DNA of 56,493 bases from Oscillospiraceae bacterium (GTDB lineage: Bacteria > Bacillota > Clostridia > Oscillospirales > Oscillospiraceae), in NCBI GenBank assembly GCA_015067935.1, contig SVLL01000004.1, forward strand, positions 1 to 56,493, given 5' to 3'. Shown here piece by piece: positions 46,653-54,659 of the stretch (position 1 is the first letter of the stretch; the number at the start of each line of letters is the position of its first letter). A model generated the notes under the pieces. That model ran no database searches and was not told where the DNA came from. It worked only from the letters and a program-made list of their open reading frames with translations. A program made the translations under genes and the position numbers.

Positions 46653-48779
46653 ATGATTACTCGCAAACAGTATCCCAACCATCGCATTTTCGAGACCGAA
46701 ATCGGCGGCCGTACTTTCACCGTCGAGACCGGTAAGGTCGCAGAGCTGGCAAATGCCGAGTGCATCTGCCGTTACGGCGACACCGTGGTTCTGACCACCT
46801 GCACCTGCAACCCCATCCCCAAGGCCGGCATTGACTACTTCCCTCTGACCATCGAGTTTGAGGAGAGAATGTACGCTGTGGGCCGTATTCCCGGCTCCTT
46901 CAACCGCCGCGAGGGCAAGCCCTCCGAGCGCGGCATTCTGAACAGCCGTATCATCGACCGTCCCATGCGTCCTCTGTTCGACGAGGAGCTGCGTAACGAC
47001 ACTGTCGTCACCTGCACCGTTATGGCTGTTGACAACGATTGCCCCGTGGAAATCGTTGCCTCTCTGGGTGCATCCATCGCCATTGCTTCTTCCGATGTGC
47101 CTTGGAACGGCCCCGTGGCTACCACCAATGTGGCTTACCTGAACGGCCAGTATATCGTCAACCCCTCCGCTGAGGAGCGTGACGCCTGCGAGTGCTTCGT
47201 GTGCATCGCTTCCACCTTTGAGAAGGTGGTTATGATCGAGACCGAGGCCAACGAAGCTCCCGAAAATATCGTCTACGAGTGCATCCGTGTGGCCCACGAG
47301 ACCAATATGGAGATCGTTAAGTTCATTAACGGCATCGTCGCTGAGATCGGCAAGCCCAAGTTCACTTTCGAGAAGGCTGCTGTCAACCACGAGCTGCTGG
47401 ATGACCTGATTGCCTACGGTCTGCCCCAGATCGAGTACGCTCTGGACACCGATGACAAGAACATCCGCGAGGAGCGTCTGACCGCTGCCCGTATCGACTT
47501 CAAGAACCAGTTCGTTGAAAAGTACGGCGAGGAAGAGTTCGAGATGCACATCGAGGTGTGCCTGTACAAGATGCAGAAGAAGGTCGTCAAGAAGTGGCTG
47601 CTGGAAGGCAAGCGCGTAGACGGCCGCGGTATGGATGACATCCGTCCTCTGGATGCTGAGGTTGGCGTTCTGCCCCGCGTCCACGGCTCCGGTCTGTTCT
47701 CCCGTGGTCAGACTCAGGTTCTGTCCATCTGCACCCTGAACACCCTGTCCGCTGCTCAGAAGCTGGACACCATCTACCCCGAGGACACCAAGCGGTATAT
47801 CCACCACTACAACTTCCCCTCCTTCTCCACCGGTGAGGCTCGTGCAGCCCGTTCCACCAGCCGTCGTGAGATCGGTCACGGTGCTCTGGCTGAAAAGGCT
47901 CTGCTGCCCGTGATCCCCTCCGTTGAGGAGTTCCCCTACGCCATCCGCGTGGTGAGCGAGGTTCTTAGCTCCAACGGCTCCACCTCTCAGGGCTCTATCT
48001 GTGGCTCTACTCTGGCCCTGATGGATGCCGGTGTGCCTATCAAGCGTCCTGTTGCAGGTATTTCCTGCGGTCTGATCACCGACAACGAGACCGGCGTGTG
48101 GAGAACCTTCACCGACATTCAGGGTGTTGAGGACTTCCACGGCGAAATGGACTTCAAGGTTGCCGGTACCACCGAGGGTGTTACCGCCATCCAGATGGAC
48201 CTGAAGAACAAGGGTCTGACTATGGAAATCATCGCCGACGCTCTGGAGCGTTGCCGCGTTGCCCGTCTGGAGATCCTGAGCGAAGTGATGCTCAAGGCCA
48301 TCCCCGAGCCTCGCGCTGAGGTTTCTGAGTTTGCTCCCAAGATGATCAGCATGACCATTCCCGTGGACAAGATCCGCGAGGTCATCGGCTCCGGCGGCAA
48401 GACCATCCAGAAGATCTGCGCTGACACCGGTGCTAAGGTTGACATTGAGGACGATGGCTCTGTGTTCATCTCCGCTGTTGACTCCGCTGCTGCTTATGCT
48501 GCCAAGAAGATGGTGGACGACATTTGCTTCGTTCCCGAGGTTGGCAAGCTGTACTACGGCAAGGTTGTTCGTATCCTGCCTATCGGTGCATTCGTGGAGA
48601 TTGCTCCCGGTCACGACGGTATGGTTCACATCTCCAAGCTGGAGAACCGCCGCGTGGAAAAGGTTGAGGATGTCCTGAATCTGGGCGATATGACTTGGGT
48701 TAAGTTCATGGGCTTCGACGAGAAGGGCCGTGCAAACTTCAGCCGCAAGGACGCTCTGAAGGAAATCGAAGAGCAGTAA
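46653..48779 (+). CDS. pnp: Polyribonucleotide nucleotidyltransferase (PNPase)
   Basis: This 708-aa phosphorolytic 3'-5' exoribonuclease has two RNase PH domains (first: YGDTVVLTTCTC, NRREGKPSERGIL; second: FSRGQTQVLSICTL, RSTSRREIGHGALAEKAL), a KH domain with GSGG (IREVIGSGGKTIQKI) and a C-terminal S1 domain (GKVVRILPIGAFVEIAPG). Codon use is strongly biased toward GCT/CGT/CTG-type codons, fitting high expression. AGGAGG precedes the ATG, and a long leader hairpin lies upstream. A terminator follows. Confidence 0.98.
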   Translation: MITRKQYPNHRIFETEIGGRTFTVETGKVAELANAECICRYGDTVVLTTCTCNPIPKAGIDYFPLTIEFEERMYAVGRIPGSFNRREGKPSERGILNSRIIDRPMRPLFDEELRNDTVVTCTVMAVDNDCPVEIVASLGASIAIASSDVPWNGPVATTNVAYLNGQYIVNPSAEERDACECFVCIASTFEKVVMIETEANEAPENIVYECIRVAHETNMEIVKFINGIVAEIGKPKFTFEKAAVNHELLDDLIAYGLPQIEYALDTDDKNIREERLTAARIDFKNQFVEKYGEEEFEMHIEVCLYKMQKKVVKKWLLEGKRVDGRGMDDIRPLDAEVGVLPRVHGSGLFSRGQTQVLSICTLNTLSAAQKLDTIYPEDTKRYIHHYNFPSFSTGEARAARSTSRREIGHGALAEKALLPVIPSVEEFPYAIRVVSEVLSSNGSTSQGSICGSTLALMDAGVPIKRPVAGISCGLITDNETGVWRTFTDIQGVEDFHGEMDFKVAGTTEGVTAIQMDLKNKGLTMEIIADALERCRVARLEILSEVMLKAIPEPRAEVSEFAPKMISMTIPVDKIREVIGSGGKTIQKICADTGAKVDIEDDGSVFISAVDSAAAYAAKKMVDDICFVPEVGKLYYGKVVRILPIGAFVEIAPGHDGMVHISKLENRRVEKVEDVLNLGDMTWVKFMGFDEKGRANFSRKDALKEIEEQ

Positions 48780-48788
48780 TTGAAAATC

Positions 48789-48819
48789 ACACCGCTGGGA
48801 AATCCCAGCGGTGTTTTTT
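48789..48819 (+). terminator. Rho-independent terminator after pnp
   Basis: ACACCGCTGGG-AAAT-CCCAGCGGTGT has an 11-bp perfect stem and then TTTTTC. Confidence 0.92.
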
Positions 48820-48835
48820 CGGAGCGCGCAGCGCG

Positions 48836-48898
48836 AGCCTCCCCTGTGTAAGGGGAGGTGGGCAAAATCTTTGATTTTGCCCAGAGGGGTTGTGCTAC
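48836..48898 (+). repeat. Half unit of the DUF559-associated repeat
   Basis: GCCTCCCCTGTGTAAGGGGAGG-TG, second stem GGGCAAAATC-TTT-GATTTTGCCC and CAGAGGGGTTGTGCTACAAT. No matching right arm follows; the lipoprotein promoter begins 7 bases on. Confidence 0.8.
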
Positions 48899-48905
48899 AA
48901 TATGA

Positions 48906-48934
48906 TTGACATTTTTCGATAAATCCCGTAAAAT
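48906..48934 (+). promoter_or_regulatory. Promoter of the barnase-like lipoprotein gene
   Basis: Perfect TTGACA (48906-48911) and TAAAAT (48929-48934) with 17-base spacing, 31 bases ahead of the ATG. Confidence 0.75.
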
Positions 48935-48965
48935 GATGAGGAAAAATAACGAAAAGGAACGGCTT

Positions 48966-49949
48966 ATGAAGAAAATCAGAATTTTTTCTCTTTTGCTGGC
49001 ACTGCTTCTGCTGCTGTCCGCCTGCACCCCTGCGGTGGAGAATCCGGATACCAGCAAGCCCGGCAACATTATCCCCCTGAACCCCTCCACCCACGAGGGA
49101 CAGTGCCCGGACAAAGACCCCTATGAAAATGTCACAAAAGAGGCCTTTTATGCCAATTATTCTCCTGCCTGCTGCCTGACCAATGCCAAATACCGCAGCA
49201 AGCACGGCCTTCTTTCCGGCTCTGCAGAAGTGCCCGGACAATTTGCCGTTGATGCGGAAAACCGGCCTATGGCGGACGGCAAGTATATCCGCAACACAAG
49301 TGCCTACTATGCTGACGGCGGCAGCACCTATATCATCGTGGATTCCGCAGGTAAAGAAGTGATGCGCATCTACAAGGGCGGCGGCTACATCACCTTGGAA
49401 GAGGTGGCAGCCTATATGTACGCCTTTGGCGGCTCTTCCGCCGGCATCCCGGCTAATTACACCACCAGCAAAAAGACCCGCCCCTCCGAGAGTATCTGGG
49501 GCGAGCACCTGCGCGTCAATCATTCCAAATTCTCCGGCAGTACCAGCAAATACCCCTATGAACCGGAGTTGCCGGATATTTCCGGCTGCGGCGGCGATCT
49601 GCAGTATTTTGAGATGGACATCGGCACCACCGGCACCTATACCCCCGGCGGCTATGCGGTGAAGATCTACAATGACGGCACCGTCATCACCCGGGGCGCG
49701 GCACGGATCGTCTACACCCGGCAGGACAAGAACCGCAACGGCACCATTGAGCAGGACGAGGTGTATGTGTTCTATACGGACAATCACTACAACGATTTCC
49801 GGGAGTACCTGAACTATTACGGCGGCTGGGGCGAGATCTTCGGCAATATCACCGGCGGCGGTGAGCATTCCAGCAAGACAAACTGCAACCCCACCCCCTA
49901 TGTACCTACGGCATATAAGGATTTTGTCCAGCTGGATAACGCGGCTTAA
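48966..49949 (+). CDS. Lipoprotein with a barnase-like (microbial RNase) C-terminal domain
   Basis: This 327-aa protein has a lipoprotein signal (MKKIRIFS, hydrophobic core, lipobox LLSAC with Cys20). Residues about 138-280 follow the barnase order: EEVAAYMYAFG and IPANYTTSKK (barnase LPDNYITK), GEHLRVNHSKFSG, then FEMDIG (Glu216, general base position), TRGAARIVYT (Arg243 and Arg247 at the spacing of barnase Arg83/Arg87) and YTDNHYNDF (His274, general acid position). The segment between is longer than in barnase. So it is likely an exported, membrane-tethered guanyl-type ribonuclease. No barstar-like inhibitor is next to it. The first 130 residues have no known domain. It starts at the ATG at 48966; the frame upstream contains the promoter. 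Confidence 0.65.
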   Translation: MKKIRIFSLLLALLLLLSACTPAVENPDTSKPGNIIPLNPSTHEGQCPDKDPYENVTKEAFYANYSPACCLTNAKYRSKHGLLSGSAEVPGQFAVDAENRPMADGKYIRNTSAYYADGGSTYIIVDSAGKEVMRIYKGGGYITLEEVAAYMYAFGGSSAGIPANYTTSKKTRPSESIWGEHLRVNHSKFSGSTSKYPYEPELPDISGCGGDLQYFEMDIGTTGTYTPGGYAVKIYNDGTVITRGAARIVYTRQDKNRNGTIEQDEVYVFYTDNHYNDFREYLNYYGGWGEIFGNITGGGEHSSKTNCNPTPYVPTAYKDFVQLDNAA

Positions 49950-49973
49950 ATGTCGGGGACGGATTTCCCATCC

Positions 49974-50103
49974 CCTTGGCCCCCTCTGAGGAGGGGGCTG
50001 GCAAAAATCTTTGATTTTTGACTGGGGGAGAGAAATGGTTTTATTTTCTCTCCCTCCGTCTTCGCCTTACGGCGAATCCACCTCCCTCCTCAGAGGGAGG
50101 CAA
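49974..50103. repeat. DUF559-associated palindromic unit (full)
   Basis: Left arm CCTTGGCCCCCTCTGAGGAG-GGGGCTGG with second stem AAAAATC-TTT-GATTTTT is nearly identical to the left arm of the gene-bearing element at 43351, including GACTGGGGGAGAGAAATG. It then goes straight to a right arm CTCTCCCTCCGTC with second stem TTCGCC-TTA-CGGCGAA and ends CAAG. No gene. Confidence 0.88.
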
Positions 50104-50189
50104 GTGGTGCGGCAGGATATAGGGGAACAACCCTCATCCGTCATTTGTTCGTTCCTCACAAATGCCACCTTTCCCAGGGGAAGGCAATA

Positions 50190-50217
50190 AAAAACCGCAC
50201 CGAAAGGTGCGGTTTTT
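50190..50217 (-). terminator. Rho-independent terminator (minus-strand membrane protein gene)
   Basis: AAAACCGCACC-GAAA-GGTGCGGTTTT, a perfect 11-bp stem with T/A runs on both sides, lies 15 bases after the stop of the minus-strand gene. Confidence 0.85.
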
Positions 50218-50231
50218 CGTTTGTTATTTGA

Positions 50232-50768
50232 TTACTCTTGGACGGGTGCTTCTTCGACGGTCTCCTCGGTGGGAAGTTCCTCGATGACCTCGCCCTCGGG
50301 AGCCTCTTCGATGACCTCATTCTTCTTGGCAAAGGCCTGCTTGACAATGGTAAAGCCGCCCAGCGCGGTAAATGCATAGATGAACAGCAGATCTTTAATG
50401 AACGCGCTTATCAACTCGGTGTTCTCGTTGATGGTATCGACGGTATCAATGAGATTATAAAGATGTGCAAATGCATCGCCAAATTGCAAATCCTCCCAAT
50501 TTTGGACGAAAATAATTGCATAAGAGGTATGGTGAGCCAAGTAGGGAACAACCAACATAATGACCACACACACGATAATGGACTTCTTATCCAGCTTGCC
50601 GCCCAACAGCTCAAAGCCCTTCAGGGTGCAAAATGCCAGCACGAAGCCGGAAATAGCGGAAATGATGCCGGCCTGCGCCAGCAGAATGATGGATGCTGCG
50701 CCCAACAGACCGCCGATGACTGCGCCCACAACGCCAAGGGCAAAGCTCTTCTTCTTTTGGATTTCCAT
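50232..50768 (-). CDS. Small membrane protein with acidic C-terminal tail
   Basis: This 178-aa protein has about four hydrophobic segments (residues about 10-30, 33-45, 62-80, 125-145) and ends in a Glu/Pro-rich tail (EEAPEGEVIEELPTEETVEE). The central loop contains NWEDLQFGDAFAHLYNLIDT. I do not recognise a family. The ATG at 50768 follows GGGAGG by 8 bases and its promoter is excellent (TTGACA, 17, TATACT), so expression is likely. It is a single-gene unit. The tail might sit in the cytoplasm or bind cations. Confidence 0.8.
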   Translation of the reverse strand: MEIQKKKSFALGVVGAVIGGLLGAASIILLAQAGIISAISGFVLAFCTLKGFELLGGKLDKKSIIVCVVIMLVVPYLAHHTSYAIIFVQNWEDLQFGDAFAHLYNLIDTVDTINENTELISAFIKDLLFIYAFTALGGFTIVKQAFAKKNEVIEEAPEGEVIEELPTEETVEEAPVQE

Positions 50769-50797
50769 AGAAATACCTCCCGTTTTTTGATAGGGAA

Positions 50798-50826
50798 AGT
50801 ATACCACCTCCGGTTAGCTTTGTCAA
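50798..50826 (-). promoter_or_regulatory. Promoter of the membrane protein gene
   Basis: TTGACA (50826-50821) and TATACT (50803-50798) are separated by 17 bases. Confidence 0.8.
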
Positions 50827-50895
50827 GATACGGCTAAATATTGTGTTTTTAGCAAAATTTTTCCACAAAGTCTTGTGTTTCGACAAACTTCGCAC

Positions 50896-52812
50896 TCAAG
50901 ATGCGGTATGATGTAGACGCACCACAGCGACAGTGGCGTCATCCGCGCCGGGAAGGCGATTGCTGCGGAGGATCTTATCTGCCAAACTACCTGCCGGTTC
51001 ATCCGCGTCCAGCCAGACCCGGTGCAGGGACTCCTCTCCCCCTGCACCGTCACTGAGCAGAACCAGCGTCTCTCCCCTGCGAAGGGACAGCCGTTCCACA
51101 ATTTCCCGTCCGTCGGTCACCGACAGACCCGGGGGTGGAGTGGCTGTCCCGATTTTTATCGGCTCCCCGTGGGCGATCACATAAGACGGTGCCGCTCCCC
51201 ATTTATACAGCGTTGCCTTGCCCGTATCCAGCCGCAGCTCTGCCAGATCCAGCGTCACCGCCCCGGCCTGCCCCTGCAGGGCACAGAGGCTGTTGATGGA
51301 CCGCAGTGCATAACTGGCCGGATACCCGGCCGTTAACAGCCGGCGGAGCATATCCGCCGCTTTCCGGGCATCCCTGGCCGCATCCGCGCCGGTGCCCATT
51401 CCGTCACACAGCAGCACATAGTACCGACACCCCACCCCGGCAAACCACAAGCAGCGGTCTCCGTTGGTCTGGTTTTTCCCGGATGCGCTGGCAGCGATCT
51501 CCGGACGGTACCACGGCTTTGCCGGTTCCCGTCGCTGGGCAAGCGAATCGGAGACCTCCTGCAAATAGTCCCCTAAAAAGCGATATTGCTGCTCCACAGC
51601 TGCCCGGTATTCCCTCTGCCGGTCCCGGTCCGCCCGGATGGCGCGCAGCTGTTCCTGACTTCGCCGCATCTCCGACAGCAGCCGCCCCTGCTTCCGGCAG
51701 CCCACCGGCAGGTCGCTGCCGTTTCCCAAGGGACGGTGCAAAAGTGCGGGAGAAATCTGCCGGGGATCCTCCCGGCAGCTTCTGCGGCAGGTACAGTTGC
51801 CGCAGGCCCGGTCCGCCGCCCGGACGATCAACGCCTGCTCATCAATGGGAGCCTCCTCCGTATCGGAAAGAAGCTGCTCCATCTGCTGTAAAACAGCCGC
51901 CGCCAGCTCCAGCTGCACCTGCGCCGCTCCGGTTTCTCCCCGTCGCTGAGGGATGGTGGTCTGCCGGGGGAGCATTGCCGCGGCAACCGCCCCCACCGCC
52001 AAGCCGGGCAAGGGCATCAGATCCCACACGCCGCACACCCACATCACCAGCATATACACCGCTCCCGGAGCCAGATGGCGAAATACGGGAGAAATACCGG
52101 GAATCAGCCGAACGAAGTAAGCAAGGCACAGCACCGCCGTTATGGGAACCGGGGTGATCTGCGCCAGATCCAGTGCCAGACCTGCCAGGGCCACCGCCGG
52201 GAAGGGGGCATAGACCCCGATCATACCGGCAGCCAAAAAGCCCAAACCCACATAGGGCAAGGGCATAATCTGCGCCAGACACAGCACCCCGAGACCGTAC
52301 ACCAGCCAATCTGCCACCGGCTCCCGTCGGGTTGTTGCCACGCAGAAAACCGCCCCTGAGCCGGCCGCCATAGCAATTTGGAGCAAATAGGCAGGAATCG
52401 GCAGAGAATTTCCTTGATAATACTGCAACGCCAAACCGCCTGCAGCCACAATCACCCCCGCCACGGCAGCAACCAAAAGGACCGTTTTTTCCCGAAGGCG
52501 CGGGCGCAGCAAAAGGGCGGTAGCCAGACCCAGCGTGGTCCACAGCCAGCCCTGCACAGCCTGCGTGCCCCAGAAAAGACCGTAGCCGGCATAGCTCCCC
52601 ACGGCAATCAACACCGCCGGCACACCGGTTTTGGCGCACAAAAGCCCCAGAATCACCGGCTGAGGATGGTTTCCCAAGCCGGCAGCACTGCCGCAAAAGC
52701 CGGCCAGCAGCAGCACCGCCCCCTGCAGCACAGCATGGACCCGCGGCTCCACCGCCCAGCGACGGAGCTTTCGCTGCCACCGACGCATATAGATTCCAAT
52801 CGTCACCATCAT
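50896..52812 (-). CDS. spoIIE: Stage II sporulation protein E (PP2C-type phosphatase)
   Basis: This 638-aa protein has about ten membrane helices (residues about 25-300), a linker with the SpoIIE-type cysteine block CGNCTCRRSC, and a C-terminal PP2C phosphatase with the metal sites LLCDGMGTGADAA and LLSDGAGGEE. In Bacillus SpoIIE sits at the polar septum and dephosphorylates SpoIIAA, activating sigma-F in the forespore. It is shorter than the Bacillus protein (about 830 aa). The start is the first ATG of a tandem ATGATG at 52812; a longer frame to 52899 reads through a repeat and lacks support. The SD is weak (AAAGGA, 10 bases away). Confidence 0.9.
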   Translation of the reverse strand: MMVTIGIYMRRWQRKLRRWAVEPRVHAVLQGAVLLLAGFCGSAAGLGNHPQPVILGLLCAKTGVPAVLIAVGSYAGYGLFWGTQAVQGWLWTTLGLATALLLRPRLREKTVLLVAAVAGVIVAAGGLALQYYQGNSLPIPAYLLQIAMAAGSGAVFCVATTRREPVADWLVYGLGVLCLAQIMPLPYVGLGFLAAGMIGVYAPFPAVALAGLALDLAQITPVPITAVLCLAYFVRLIPGISPVFRHLAPGAVYMLVMWVCGVWDLMPLPGLAVGAVAAAMLPRQTTIPQRRGETGAAQVQLELAAAVLQQMEQLLSDTEEAPIDEQALIVRAADRACGNCTCRRSCREDPRQISPALLHRPLGNGSDLPVGCRKQGRLLSEMRRSQEQLRAIRADRDRQREYRAAVEQQYRFLGDYLQEVSDSLAQRREPAKPWYRPEIAASASGKNQTNGDRCLWFAGVGCRYYVLLCDGMGTGADAARDARKAADMLRRLLTAGYPASYALRSINSLCALQGQAGAVTLDLAELRLDTGKATLYKWGAAPSYVIAHGEPIKIGTATPPPGLSVTDGREIVERLSLRRGETLVLLSDGAGGEESLHRVWLDADEPAGSLADKILRSNRLPGADDATVAVVRLHHTAS

Positions 52813-52854
52813 ATGTATACAGTCCTTTCCTTCTAAGTCTTGCCTTGTGGGAAG

Positions 52855-52880
52855 CCAGTGTCCCCGACGGTCCCTGCATT
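52855..52880. repeat. GTCCCCGACGGTCCCT repeat fragment
   Basis: CCAGTGTCCCCGACGGTCCC-TGCATT matches the fragment at 26136. It lies in the spoIIE leader. Confidence 0.6.
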
Positions 52881-52889
52881 TCTCCTCCC

Positions 52890-52923
52890 ATCCTACCACG
52901 GGGAAAGAAAAAATTTTGTCAAA
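52890..52923 (-). promoter_or_regulatory. Spo0A-type promoter of spoIIE
   Basis: TTGACA (52922-52917) and TAGGAT (52895-52890) are separated by 21 bases, not 17. On the plus strand TTTGTCAAA (52915-52923) over the -35 is one mismatch from the Spo0A box TTTGTCGAA. Long spacing plus 0A boxes is the known design of Spo0A-activated spoIIE and spoIIG promoters in Bacillus. Confidence 0.6.
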
Positions 52924-52945
52924 TCCTGCAAGGAAAGAAAGTTTC

Positions 52946-52974
52946 TTGCATACTGGGCCTTTTCGGTGTATAAT
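52946..52974 (+). promoter_or_regulatory. Promoter of prfA
   Basis: TTGCAT (52946-52951) and TATAAT (52969-52974) are 17 bases apart, 30 bases ahead of the prfA ATG and divergent from the spoIIE promoter. Confidence 0.75.
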
Positions 52975-53004
52975 ATATAAAATTAACCGTTTCAGGAGGG
53001 TGCT

Positions 53005-54063
53005 ATGCTAGATAAGCTGCGAAATGTGGCAGACCGCTATGACAAGCTCTGTGTGCAATCCCAGCAACCGGATTTTTACGCAGATCCCCAAAAGGCTGCC
53101 AAGCTGCTCCGGGAGCGCAATGACTTGGAGCCGATCGTGGAAGCTTACCACGCTTATAATGCCGCCCTGCAGGAGATGGAGGATTCCCTTGCTCTGATGT
53201 CGGAGCCGGAGATGAAGGAATTTTGTCAGGAAACCTATCAGCAGGCAAAACTAAAAAGCGAGGAATTATACAGGGAATTACAGATTCTGCTGCTGCCCAA
53301 AGACCCCAATGACGAGAAAAATGTCATCGTGGAGATTCGCGGCGGCGTGGGCGGCGAGGAAAGTGCGCTGTTTGCCCACAGCCTGTTCCGGATGTATTCT
53401 ATGTATGCCGCTTCCAAGGGCTGGACGGTGGAGCTGATGAACTACAACGAAACCGAGCTGGGCGGTGTGAAGGAAGCGGATTTTGTGATTTCCGGACGGG
53501 GTGCTTACTCCCGGATGAAGTATGAATCCGGTGTCCACCGGGTGCAGAGAGTGCCGGAGACGGAATCCGGCGGCCGTGTTCACACCTCCACCGCCACGGT
53601 GGCGGTGCTGCCGGAAATGGAAGAGGTGGATGTGCAAATTAACCCTGCGGACATTGAAATGCAGGTGTACCGGGCCAGCGGTGCAGGCGGTCAGCATGTG
53701 AATAAGACCTCCTCCGCAGTGCGGCTGATCCACAAGCCCAGCGGCATCGTGGTGGCTTGTCAGGAAGAGCGCAGCCAGCTGCAGAATCGGGAAAAATGTA
53801 TGCGGATGCTGGCCTCCAAGCTCTACGAGATCGAGCAGGAAAAGCAATCTTCGGAGGTCACCGGCTTGCGCCGCAGCCAAGTGGGCAGCGGCATGCGCAA
53901 CGAGCGGATCCGAACCTATAATTTCCCTCAGGGGCGGGTGACCGACCATCGGGTGGGACTTACCCTTTATAAAATCGACGCGGTGATGGACGGTGCAATT
54001 GATGAAATTATTGATGCGCTGGCCACCGCGGATCAGGCCGAAAGGCTTAAGAATGCGCAATAA
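53005..54063 (+). CDS. prfA: Peptide chain release factor 1
   Basis: This 352-aa factor ends translation at UAA and UAG. The GGQ loop is in YRASGAGGQHVNKTSSAVR, and RSQVGSGMRNERIRTYNFPQ plus GRVTDHR are typical of RF1. No programmed frameshift as in RF2 is present. AGGAGG lies 7 bases upstream. prmC, often next to it, is not here; tsaE and tsaB follow after a repeat. Confidence 0.96.
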   Translation: MLDKLRNVADRYDKLCVQSQQPDFYADPQKAAKLLRERNDLEPIVEAYHAYNAALQEMEDSLALMSEPEMKEFCQETYQQAKLKSEELYRELQILLLPKDPNDEKNVIVEIRGGVGGEESALFAHSLFRMYSMYAASKGWTVELMNYNETELGGVKEADFVISGRGAYSRMKYESGVHRVQRVPETESGGRVHTSTATVAVLPEMEEVDVQINPADIEMQVYRASGAGGQHVNKTSSAVRLIHKPSGIVVACQEERSQLQNREKCMRMLASKLYEIEQEKQSSEVTGLRRSQVGSGMRNERIRTYNFPQGRVTDHRVGLTLYKIDAVMDGAIDEIIDALATADQAERLKNAQ

Positions 54064-54077
54064 CCGCCGCAGGCGGA

Positions 54078-54210
54078 AAAGCCTCCCTTGTGCAAAGGGA
54101 GGTGGCTGCCCGAAGGGCAGACGGAGGGATTGTAAAATGTTGGTATAAGACAACCCCTCAGTCAAAAATCAAAGATTTTTGCCAGCTCCCCTTACACAGG
54201 GGAGCCTTTG
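54078..54210. repeat. DUF559-associated palindromic unit (full)
   Basis: Left arm AAAGCCTCCCTTGTGCAAAG-GGAGGTGG with second stem CTGCCC-GAA-GGGCAG and ACGGAGGGATTGTA. Right arm ACAACCCCTCAGTC with second stem AAAAATC-AAA-GATTTTT and outer hairpin CTCCCCTTACACAGGGGAG, ending CCTTT. The left arm is close to that ahead of the second DUF559 gene at 56265. Confidence 0.88.
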
Positions 54211-54221
54211 GAGGAAAAAAC

Positions 54222-54659
54222 ATGGAATTTATCACCCATTCCCCGGAGGAAACCGAAGCTCTGGGGGAACGATTGGCTAAAATACTCACCCCCGGCACGA
54301 TCATCGCCTATCGGGGGGACTTGGGTGCCGGAAAGACCGCCTTCACCCGGGGACTTTCACGGGGTTTGGGCTGCCGGGAGCAGGTCACCAGTCCAACTTA
54401 TACCATCGTCAACGAATATCTCGGCGGAAGGCTGCCCCTTTTCCACTTTGATATGTACCGCCTGCGGTGTGCCGACGATCTTTTTGACATCGGCTGGGAT
54501 GACTATCTGGAGCGGGGCGGCATCTGCGCGGTGGAATGGAGCGAAAATGTAGCGGAAGCGATGGAGGATCCCATCACCGTGACCATTGAAAAAACCGGCG
54601 AAAACAGCCGTCGAATTATCATCGAAGGGAGCGAACAAAATGCGCTTACTGGCCTTTGA
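54222..54659 (+). CDS. tsaE: tRNA threonylcarbamoyladenosine ATPase TsaE
   Basis: This 145-aa ATPase works with TsaB and TsaD to make t6A in tRNAs that read ANN codons. The P-loop is GDLGAGKTAF, then TSPTYTIVNEY, FHFDMYRL and VEWSENVAEA follow the family. The ATG at 54222 has a GGAGGA site; a frame open further upstream passes through the repeat. It overlaps tsaB by 20 bases. tsaD is not in the window. Confidence 0.95.
   Translation: MEFITHSPEETEALGERLAKILTPGTIIAYRGDLGAGKTAFTRGLSRGLGCREQVTSPTYTIVNEYLGGRLPLFHFDMYRLRCADDLFDIGWDDYLERGGICAVEWSENVAEAMEDPITVTIEKTGENSRRIIIEGSEQNALTGL

Noticed and set aside
46542..49868. Very long minus-strand open frame (about 1100 codons) opposite pnp and the lipoprotein gene
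   Set aside because: It is a mirror of the strongly codon-biased pnp gene on the other strand, rich in His/Gly/Leu with no domain, start signal or family likeness. The same holds for the long frame opposite infB (39729-41900).
52813..52899. Longer start for spoIIE
   Set aside because: The extra 29 codons read through a dispersed GTCCCCGACGGTCCCT repeat and would start next to the promoter -10 region.
31188..54210. CRISPR array
   Set aside because: Repeats are palindromic, dispersed one by one between genes over tens of kilobases, and not separated by regular unique spacers. No cas gene is present.
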